8,460 nucleotides of DNA from Planctomycetia bacterium (GTDB lineage: Bacteria > Planctomycetota > Planctomycetia > Pirellulales > UBA1268), in the NCBI GenBank assembly GCA_009926295.1, contig RFPF01000119.1, positions 1 to 8,460 of the forward strand, written 5' to 3'. Under the pieces are notes generated by a model that had not been told where the DNA came from, did not search any database, and saw only the letters and a list, made by a program, of their open reading frames with translations. Position numbers and translations under genes: made by a program. Positions 1 through 5,543 of this stretch are shown piece by piece; the stretch's first letter is position 1, and every line of letters begins with the position of its first letter.

Positions 1-1099
1 AGGTGCGAGCACCCGAGAAGTTCGGCGGCCAGGCATCGGTGACCGTGACGCCCTCGGCTGTGTAGCCGCTCACGTTGCCGACGGTGATCGTGTAGGAGCA
101 GGGGGTCGTCGAGCCCGCGACCGCGGTGGCGGTGCCGGACTTCGTGATCTCGAGGGCCGCGGGTTCCTGCGGCACGGGAATGTCGGCGACGCCATCGAGC
201 AGCCGCGAATTCTCGAACTTGCGGTTCAGCGGGGTCTGGACGCCGTTGGCCGTGTACTGGCTGGCGGTGACCGGGGTCGGGGCCGCAGTGGTGCCCTCGA
301 TGTTGAACGTGTAGACGACGCTGAAGTCCTTGGGCGTGGAGGCCGGAGGGATCGGCTTCTCGAAGATGATGTCGGGCGGAAGCTGCGGTGGATTGGAATA
401 CGTCACGACCGCGGAGGCGAGTTCGAACGTGTCGGCCGGCCAGTTGAGCGACGACGCCGGCGTGAACAGAAGGCGGTCAGGCTTGTTGTACACGCGGCCC
501 GTCACGGTCATCACCATCGTGCCGCCGACGACCGGCCCGGACGTCTGGGTCGCGCCGAAGAAGTAGGCCACCGAGACGGAGGAGGTCTTCACGGACGAGG
601 CGTTCACGATCGCCTCGCCGACCCACTCGAACTGCTCGTTCTCGAAGGCGATGCGCGTCGAGGTGCCCGCGGAGGGATTCCCGTCCCAGGCTTCGGCGGT
701 GAAATACTGGTATTCGTAGCCGGGCGGATTGGTGAAGGTGGTCGCCACCATGTAGATGAAGGCGGTCTTCGTCTCGCCCGGAGCGAGCGCGCCGAGTTTG
801 TAGAGGCCGTCCTCCCCCGACCCAAGCTGCACCTTCTGGCCCGGCACGAAGTCGGTGGCCCGAAACCAGACGTCCGCGTAGGTGGCGGGCGCGCTGTTCG
901 TCACGGCGAACGTCTGGTATTCGCCCTCCTGCGGCTGCGCATCGGTCGGATCGGTGCTGAAGCGAAGGTTCAGCGACGTCCGTGTGACGGTCACCGCGAG
1001 GAGTTCGCGGCGCTCCAGTGGCTCGGCACAGAGTTCCGGCCACCGCGGTGAACGCCGGGCGACGCCGCGTGACCGACCGAAGGCATCGAGCAAACGCAT
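1..1099 (-). CDS. LEPR-XLL / DUF11 surface protein, N-terminal part (continues off left edge)
   Basis: The minus strand is open from the ATG at 1099 to the window edge (366 residues), so the C-terminus is missing. Residues 1-20 are basic, and EPLERRELLAV at 26-36 matches the LE-x-R-x-LL signature (LEPR-XLL) near the N-terminus of large exported planctomycete proteins. Residues 40-310 are Thr/Val/Ser-rich, beta-strand-like and almost cysteine-free, without an enzyme motif I recognise. From about residue 316 the sequence (LEITKSGTATAVAGST, then YTITVGNVSGYTAEGVTVTD) fits the DUF11 surface repeat, so more repeats probably follow. A cell-surface or secreted structural or adhesive role is inferred. 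An in-frame ATG at 1138 would add 13 residues; I chose 1099 because a GGAG lies 11 nt upstream of it and none precedes 1138. It is divergent from the KAS III-like gene. The reading frame and family call are firm; the function is not. Confidence 0.85.
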   Translation of the reverse strand, partial: MRLLDAFGRSRGVARRSPRWPELCAEPLERRELLAVTVTRTSLNLRFSTDPTDAQPQEGEYQTFAVTNSAPATYADVWFRATDFVPGQKVQLGSGEDGLYKLGALAPGETKTAFIYMVATTFTNPPGYEYQYFTAEAWDGNPSAGTSTRIAFENEQFEWVGEAIVNASSVKTSSVSVAYFFGATQTSGPVVGGTMVMTVTGRVYNKPDRLLFTPASSLNWPADTFELASAVVTYSNPPQLPPDIIFEKPIPPASTPKDFSVVYTFNIEGTTAAPTPVTASQYTANGVQTPLNRKFENSRLLDGVADIPVPQEPAALEITKSGTATAVAGSTTPCSYTITVGNVSGYTAEGVTVTDAWPPNFSGART

Positions 1100-1370
1100 G
1101 GCACTTCGAACTCCACGAGGCTGGCGTCCGAATGCCATGGTCGACGTGCGTGCTGCCAGGGAACGATCGGCGCCACGGCTCCCGCAGGCAAGCCGGATGG
1201 CGCGCCGCCTCGGGTGTCGCGACTGCTGACGAGACACTTGCGGCCCGCGGGAATGCGGGTTTACCGCGGGGTTTTTCCGCTGGCCCCGGCGGGCATCGTC
1301 CGACACAATCCCCGCCCCGCCGGCCGGACCCGCCCGGGTCGATGGCGATCCGCTCACGCTCCGACGCTCC
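1100..1370. promoter_or_regulatory. Divergent intergenic region between surface protein and KAS III-like gene
   Basis: This stretch (232 bp if the surface protein starts at 1138) separates two divergent genes, so both promoters should lie here. I cannot identify a convincing -35/-10 pair on either strand. A GGAG complement at 1111-1114 may serve the leftward gene. The segment 1240-1280 can form alternative hairpins ending in a T run, and a small hairpin (gaccc/gggtc, 1327-1331 with 1336-1340) lies 30 nt before the rightward start. No coding frame here looks real: overlapping open frames are arginine/proline-rich shadows. Confidence 0.5.
1244..1276 (+). terminator. Terminator-like hairpin with competing alternative stems in leader of KAS III-like gene
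   Basis: On the + strand CCCGCGG (1244-1250) pairs perfectly with CCGCGGG (1264-1270) around a 13-nt loop, followed by one G and five Ts (1272-1276), the layout of a weak intrinsic terminator. CCCGC (1244-1248) can instead pair with GCGGG (1255-1259), and GCGG (1255-1258) with CCGC (1264-1267), so the stems are mutually exclusive. It lies about 95 nt before the KAS III-like start, where it would act as an attenuator or end upstream transcription. Such stems are common by chance in DNA this GC-rich, and a five-T tract is short, so the function is speculative. Confidence 0.25.
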
Positions 1371-2483
1371 ATGGACAGCCGCACCGCCTCGCTCGGCATC
1401 TCCGCCATCGCGATCCATCAGCCGGCCTGGCAGTTGGAAAATGCCTGGTTCGGCGACGAGATGCCGCGGAAGTTCGCGCACCACACGGGCATCGAGGCTC
1501 GTGCGATCTCGCTGGAGGACGAGGCCACGATGGGACTGCGCGCGGTGCGCCGACTCCAGCGGGAGACGGGCTGCAACCTCGCCGACTGCCGTGGCATCCT
1601 CTTCGTTTCGCCGGCATCGATCCCGCCCTCGGTGGCCCGCCGGCACATGGACGACGCCGGCGTGGCCCGCGAAAGACCGAGCGCCGCCGCCGGACTCCTC
1701 GCCCGCGGCCTCGGCCTCGGCCGCTGCCGTACGGCGGGCATCAACTGGTTCTGCTGCGGCTACAGCCGGGCGCTGGCACTGGCATGCCGCCGCTGGGCGC
1801 CGCGGATAACCCTGACGCGCGATCAATATCTGCTCGTGGTCGTCGCCACCCGCATCAGCCGGATCACCGACTACGGCTGCCGTCAGACGGCCGGCCTGTT
1901 CGGCGACATGGCCTCGGCCACGCTCGTGGCACCCACCTCGAGCAGGCGGTATCCGGTGCACCTCGAGATTCTGCACGCCGACGCGGAGAAGCAGCCGGCC
2001 GAGCGGCCGACGTTCGACTTCCACATGCAGCCGCGTGTGCCGGTGCCGGCGCCGGGGGGCGGCAGGGCGGAGGAACGGGAGCGGCTCGTCTACTCGCTGG
2101 ATGGCATGGCGATCGCCGAGATCGCGCCCCGCGCCATGTCTGCGGCCGTCGCCAAGGCGCTCGCCGCGACCGGCCTCTCGGGCCGCGACGTCGGCTTCGT
2201 GGTGCCGCACCAGGCGGGGACGGGCATCGTGCGGTTCACCGGCATGAAGCTGGAGGAACTCGGCGTGGGGGGCGAACTCATCAACGGGCTCACCCGTCGC
2301 ACGGGCAACGTGAGCGCCTGCTCGGTGCCTCACGCGCTCCAGGCCACGTGGGACCGGCTTTCGGGCGTCGTGGCCTGCCCCACGGCTGCGGTCGGCAGCC
2401 CCGGGAGGCCCGAGGTGCTCTCGGGGTGCGTGCTCCTGAAGACCACCCCGCACCACGCGCGAAGCCTGAAGGTCGCGGCGTAG
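1371..2483 (+). CDS. 3-oxoacyl-ACP synthase III-like (KAS III / FabH superfamily) condensing enzyme
   Basis: This 370-residue protein has the thiolase fold of KAS III-type enzymes, which join an acyl-CoA or acyl-ACP starter to a malonyl extender. All three catalytic residues are visible. Cys128 lies in FCCGYSRAL, matching the family's C-x-G-[FY]; His280 lies in VPHQAGTG, matching PHQAN; Asn313 lies in GNVSACSVP, matching GNTSAASIP. The early HTGIEAR at 38-44 and GDMASATLV at 178-186 (family GDGAGA) also fit, and 370 residues is a little longer than a typical FabH (about 320). Differences from housekeeping FabH include the Cys128-Cys129 doublet and GDMASA for GDGAGA, so it may serve specialised lipid or metabolite synthesis rather than general fatty-acid initiation. 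No acyl carrier protein, reductase or other fatty-acid gene is adjacent to help. I see no in-frame upstream start that improves the fit, and no strong Shine-Dalgarno sequence. The superfamily is firm; the substrate is unknown. Confidence 0.85.
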   Translation: MDSRTASLGISAIAIHQPAWQLENAWFGDEMPRKFAHHTGIEARAISLEDEATMGLRAVRRLQRETGCNLADCRGILFVSPASIPPSVARRHMDDAGVARERPSAAAGLLARGLGLGRCRTAGINWFCCGYSRALALACRRWAPRITLTRDQYLLVVVATRISRITDYGCRQTAGLFGDMASATLVAPTSSRRYPVHLEILHADAEKQPAERPTFDFHMQPRVPVPAPGGGRAEERERLVYSLDGMAIAEIAPRAMSAAVAKALAATGLSGRDVGFVVPHQAGTGIVRFTGMKLEELGVGGELINGLTRRTGNVSACSVPHALQATWDRLSGVVACPTAAVGSPGRPEVLSGCVLLKTTPHHARSLKVAA

Positions 2484-2532
2484 GCGCCTGCCGCCACCGT
2501 CGCGGTATAACGAGTCGACCTCGGGCATCCTC

Positions 2533-2537
2533 GGGAG
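2533..2537 (+). promoter_or_regulatory. Ribosome binding site of SMP-30 family gene
   Basis: GGGAG sits 9 nt before the ATG at 2547. This supports that start over the in-frame Met10 codon at 2574, and only the 2547 start gives a complete signal peptide with a basic n-region. Confidence 0.6.
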
Positions 2538-2546
2538 TTCGACTGG

Positions 2547-3575
2547 ATGGCGTGGCGATCGCATTCCTCGGTCATGATCCTCCTCGCAGTCGCGTACGCC
2601 GCGCACGGAGGGGCCGCCGACCTCGTGCCCACCGTCGGCTCGATCGAGCGTCTCGACCCGCGGCTCGACGCACTCGTGCCGCGCGACGCCACGATCGAGG
2701 TCCTCGCGACGGGCTTCAGCTGGGCCGAAGGTCCGGTGTGGGTGGCCGACGATCGCGGCGGGCTGCCGCCGGGGAGCCTGCTGTTCAGCGACGTCCCTGA
2801 GAATCGCGTCCATCGCTGGCACCCCGAGCAGGGCCTGAGCGTGTTCCTCGAGCCATCCGGATTCACGGGCCCGAAGACGTACGGCAGGGAGCGCGGTTCG
2901 AATGGCCTGGCGCTCGACCGCGAGGGGCGGCTCGTCTCCTGTGAGCACGGCGACCGCCGCGTGAGCCGGCTGGAACGCGACGGCGGCAAGGTGACGCTCG
3001 CCGACCGCTGGCAGGGCAGGCGATTCAACAGCCCCAACGACGCGGCAGTGCACTCCTCCGGTGCGACCTACTTCACCGACCCCCCCTACGGCCTCCCGAA
3101 GCAGATGGAGGATCCGAGGCGGGAGCTCGATTTCTGCGGCGTGTACCGCGTGGCTGCCTCGGGAGACGTCACGCTCCTGTGCAGGACGATGACCCGCCCC
3201 AACGGCCTGGCCTTCTCGCCCGACGAGTCGCTCCTGTACGTCGCCCAGTCCGACCCGAAGGCCCCGCTCTGGATGGTGTTCCGCGTGGCTGCCGACGGCA
3301 CGCTCGACGAGGGACGGGTGTTTTTCGACGCCTCCGCGCTCGCGACGAGACGCAAGGGCCTGCCCGACGGGCTCAGGGTCGATCGGCGCGGGAATCTCTT
3401 CGCGACGGGTCCCGGAGGCGTGCTCGTGCTCGCACCCGACGGCACCCACCTCGGCACGCTGCTCACCGGCCAGGCCACCGCCAACTGCGGCTTCGACGCC
3501 GACTTCTCCACGCTCTACATCACGGCCGACTCGCTTCTGTGCCGCGTGCGGCTCAATGCCGCGAAGGCCAACTGA
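2547..3575 (+). CDS. Exported SMP-30/gluconolactonase/LRE-like lactonase
   Basis: This 342-residue protein is a six-bladed beta-propeller of the SMP-30/gluconolactonase family, which uses a divalent metal to hydrolyse sugar lactones such as gluconolactone. Metal-site residues can be placed by motif: Glu61 in AEGPVW, Asn219 in RPNGLAFSPD and Asp274 in LPDGLRVD. Asn164-Asp165 in FNSPND matches the substrate-side Asn/Asp. FTDPPYG at 176-182 and the C-terminal ANCGFD..TLYITA (312-327) are further family signatures. Residues 1-24 form a signal peptide: basic Arg4, a hydrophobic core at 9-18 and probable cleavage in GGA-AD (after about 23-24), so the enzyme should act in the periplasm or outside. 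It follows the KAS III-like gene after 63 bp and may be cotranscribed with it, though a shared pathway is not evident. Its last 23 bp overlap the end of the opposite VOC gene. The natural substrate cannot be told from sequence. Confidence 0.9.
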   Translation: MAWRSHSSVMILLAVAYAAHGGAADLVPTVGSIERLDPRLDALVPRDATIEVLATGFSWAEGPVWVADDRGGLPPGSLLFSDVPENRVHRWHPEQGLSVFLEPSGFTGPKTYGRERGSNGLALDREGRLVSCEHGDRRVSRLERDGGKVTLADRWQGRRFNSPNDAAVHSSGATYFTDPPYGLPKQMEDPRRELDFCGVYRVAASGDVTLLCRTMTRPNGLAFSPDESLLYVAQSDPKAPLWMVFRVAADGTLDEGRVFFDASALATRRKGLPDGLRVDRRGNLFATGPGGVLVLAPDGTHLGTLLTGQATANCGFDADFSTLYITADSLLCRVRLNAAKAN

Positions 3576-3924
3576 ACAGCCGCAGGGTATTGCCGTCGGG
3601 ATCGTGGACGATGAGTTCCCGAAACCCCTCGGCATGGGTGCGCGGCGGCCGCATCTCGGCTCCCGCGGCGGCCAGCCGCCGCTCGACGGCGGCGAGGTCG
3701 GCCGTCTCGAACCCGAGGCTCACGCGACCGCTCGCCGGGCCCGGATCGGGGCGGGCCAGGATGGCGAGCCGCCCGTCGCCCGCGCCGAGGAGGGCGTAGC
3801 CGTCGTCGACGACGCGCACGAGCACGGCGAGCCCGAGCACGCTGCGATACCACTCGACGAGTTCGACCCAGCGGGCGGTCCTCAGTTCGACGCAGAAAAG
3901 CTCGGGGGCACCGCGCTGAGACAT
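3553..3924 (-). CDS. VOC family protein (glyoxalase/bleomycin-resistance/dioxygenase fold)
   Basis: This is a 123-residue single-domain VOC protein with two beta-alpha-beta-beta-beta modules. The first starts near residue 8 (VELVEWYRSVLGL at 20-32, the usual FYRDVLGL element). The second starts near residue 67 (GRVSLGFETADLAAVERRLAAAGA) and ends in HDPDGNTLRLFSW at 107-119. The usual metal ligands seem absent: Cys11 takes the first-strand His position, no His occurs in the strand at 67-72, and Arg115 replaces the Glu of the common GNxIEL ending. It may bind a small molecule or drug rather than work as a metalloenzyme. I chose the ATG at 3924 over 3996 because GGAG lies 11 nt upstream and the VOC fold begins directly after; the longer form would add 24 poorly fitting residues and start only 11 bp from lysS. 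It is divergent from lysS and convergent with the lactonase gene. The substrate is unknown. Confidence 0.8.
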   Translation of the reverse strand: MSQRGAPELFCVELRTARWVELVEWYRSVLGLAVLVRVVDDGYALLGAGDGRLAILARPDPGPASGRVSLGFETADLAAVERRLAAAGAEMRPPRTHAEGFRELIVHDPDGNTLRLFSWPSRH

Positions 3925-4007
3925 CGACCGGACTTCTCCAAACAGGCGAAAAACCCGACAATCCAGGGTCGGTCCCGCATCGTACCCGTTTTTCATCCCA
4001 GCCCGTC
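3925..4007. promoter_or_regulatory. Divergent region between VOC gene and lysS operon
   Basis: These 83 bp separate the VOC start (3924, minus) from the lysS start (4008, plus) and should hold both promoters. On the minus strand GGAG (complement of 3936-3939) lies 11 nt before the VOC ATG, as part of GGAGAAG. I see no Shine-Dalgarno sequence before lysS. Two A/T runs (3949-3953 and 3989-3993) stand out from the GC-rich background, but no confident -35/-10 pair is visible. The region is too short for a T-box or lysine riboswitch. Confidence 0.45.
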
Positions 4008-5519
4008 ATGTCGCACGCCCCCGAAGATCCCCACGCCCGCCACGACGCCCCGGTGCCGACCGGCACCGCCGCGGCGCTCGAAAGGGCCCGCCGCGACAAG
4101 CTCGAAAAGCTTCGCAGCCTGGGGATCGACCCGTGGGGCCGGAGATTCGACGGCGCCTCGGCGATCGCGGACGTGCGGCGGCTCGGCGAGCCGCTCGACA
4201 CCGCGGCGGACGACGGCCCCATGGTGCGCGTCGCAGGGCGGATCATGCTCCTCAGGAGCGCCGGCAGCCTCGTATTCCTCGATCTCGCCGATCGCACCGG
4301 CAGGATCCAGATCATGCTCGGGAAGAAGCAGGTCGGGCCCGACGCCTGGAAGGTCGTGGACTGCCTCGACCTCGGGGATCTCGTCGGCGTCGACGGCCGA
4401 CTCGGCTGGTCGAAGACCGGCGAGATGACGGTATTCGCCGCCGGCCTCACCTTCCTCACCAAGTCGCTGGAAACGCCCCCCGACAAGTATCACGGCCTCG
4501 TCGATCCCGATCTCAAGCAGCGCATGCGCTACCTCGACCTGATCCACGGCGACGGCGTCCGCGACCGCTTCATCGCCCGCAGCCGGATCGTCGACGCCGT
4601 GCGCAGGGTGCTCGCGGACCGCGGCTACATGGAGGTCGAGGGGCCCACGCTCCAGGAGAGCGCGGGGGGGGCCGCGGCGCGGCCGTTCAAGACGCACCAC
4701 AACGCGCTCGACATGCCGCTGGTGCTGCGGATCGCGCTCGAGCTGCACCTGAAGCGATTGCTCGTCGGCGGGCTGGAGCGGGTGTTCGAGCTGGGGAGGG
4801 TCTATCGCAACGAGGGCGTAAGCCCGCGTCACAATCCCGAGTTCACGATGCTCGAGGCCTACGAGGCGTACGGCGACTACGCGTCGATGATGGATCTCAC
4901 CGAGGCGATCCTCGTCGAGGCGGCACGGGCCGCGGGCACGCCCGCGCGGTTCGATTTTCTCGGGCACTCCGTCGACCTCACGCCCCCCTTCCGCCGGGCA
5001 CGGTACGACGACCTGCTCGCGGAGGCGGCCGGCTGCGATCCCGCCGATCAGGCCGGCGTGGCCGCCGCGGCGGCGGCCCACGGCATCGAGACCGCCGGAC
5101 GGCATCCCGACGTCGTGAAGAGCGAACTCTTCGAGGCCACCGTGGAGAAGACGCTCTCGGGCCCCGTGTTCGTGATCGACTATCCGGCCGCCGTCTGCCC
5201 GCTCACGAAGCGGAAGCCCGACGCGCCCCATGTGGCGGAGCGGTTCGAACTCTACGTGGCGGGGATGGAGCTCGCCAACGCCTACACCGAACTCAACGAC
5301 CCCGACCTCCAGGAGGAGCTCTTCCGCACGCAGCTCGCCGGGCTCGCGGCCGACGAGTCGATGGCGCGGATGGACCACGATTTTCTCCGGGCCCTGCGGC
5401 ACGGCATGCCGCCCGCCGGGGGCCTCGGCATCGGCATCGACCGGCTCGTGATGTTTCTCACCGCGGCGCCGAGCATCCGCGACGTGATCCTGTTCCCGAT
5501 CCACCGTCCCCATATCTAG
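4008..5519 (+). CDS. lysS: Lysyl-tRNA synthetase, class II
   Basis: This 503-residue cytoplasmic enzyme charges tRNA-Lys with lysine using ATP, and its length is normal for bacterial LysRS. After a divergent lead (1-25) comes the helix and linker ARRDKLEKLRSLGIDPWG, then the anticodon-binding OB fold at about 72-153 (VRVAGRIMLLR...LVFLDLADRTGRIQIML). The class II catalytic core follows. Motif 1 is around 205-215 (RGYMEVEGPTL). The LysRS-specific AGGAAARPFKTHHNALD is at 219-235. Motif 2 is at 258-288 (RVFELGRVYRNEG, then RHNPEFTMLEAYEAY). Motif 3 is at 472-496 (GLGIGIDRLVMFL, then RDVILFP). MELANAYTELNDP (420-432) lines the lysine and ATP pocket in this family. All motifs are intact, so it should be active. 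It is the first gene of a probable operon with the Lol permease, LolD and aminotransferase genes. No clear Shine-Dalgarno sequence precedes the ATG, but no other start keeps the N-terminal helix. Confidence 0.97.
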   Translation: MSHAPEDPHARHDAPVPTGTAAALERARRDKLEKLRSLGIDPWGRRFDGASAIADVRRLGEPLDTAADDGPMVRVAGRIMLLRSAGSLVFLDLADRTGRIQIMLGKKQVGPDAWKVVDCLDLGDLVGVDGRLGWSKTGEMTVFAAGLTFLTKSLETPPDKYHGLVDPDLKQRMRYLDLIHGDGVRDRFIARSRIVDAVRRVLADRGYMEVEGPTLQESAGGAAARPFKTHHNALDMPLVLRIALELHLKRLLVGGLERVFELGRVYRNEGVSPRHNPEFTMLEAYEAYGDYASMMDLTEAILVEAARAAGTPARFDFLGHSVDLTPPFRRARYDDLLAEAAGCDPADQAGVAAAAAAHGIETAGRHPDVVKSELFEATVEKTLSGPVFVIDYPAAVCPLTKRKPDAPHVAERFELYVAGMELANAYTELNDPDLQEELFRTQLAGLAADESMARMDHDFLRALRHGMPPAGGLGIGIDRLVMFLTAAPSIRDVILFPIHRPHI

Positions 5520-5538
5520 GACGGGCTCGGGCCCGTCC
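5519..5538 (+). promoter_or_regulatory. Intercistronic hairpin between lysS and the Lol permease gene
   Basis: GGACGGGC (5519-5526) and GCCCGTCC (5531-5538) form a perfect 8-bp GC-rich stem closed by the tetraloop TCGG. The left arm starts at the last base of the lysS stop codon, and the right arm ends 5 nt before the permease ATG at 5544. The stem fills nearly the whole 24-bp gap. No T run follows, so it is not a normal intrinsic terminator. It could stabilise a processed mRNA end or reduce permease translation relative to lysS. The pairing is directly visible; the role is inferred. Confidence 0.55.
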
Positions 5539-5543
5539 CATCC

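Noticed and set aside
2506..2511. TATAAC as a -10 box for the lactonase gene
   Set aside because: No plausible -35 element lies about 17 bp upstream, and the promoter consensus for this lineage is unknown.
1214..2800. A 528-codon plus-strand frame overlapping the KAS III-like gene
   Set aside because: Its Arg/Pro/Gly-rich product has no recognisable motif, while the overlapping frame carries an intact catalytic triad. It is a high-GC shadow.
477..3635. A 1,052-codon open frame on the minus strand opposite the KAS III-like and lactonase genes
   Set aside because: It is codon-aligned with the sense genes and stays open only because they avoid TTA, CTA and TCA. Its product is a His/Arg/Gly-rich string without domain signatures, and it also crosses the real leftward surface protein gene in another frame.
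3925..3996. A 24-residue N-terminal extension of the VOC protein from the ATG at 3996
   Set aside because: The extension does not fit the VOC fold, would leave 11 bp to the divergent lysS start, and the ATG at 3924 has GGAG 11 nt upstream.
3925..4007. A lysine riboswitch or T-box before lysS
   Set aside because: The leader is at most 83 bp, far too short, and no conserved T-box or L-box element is visible.
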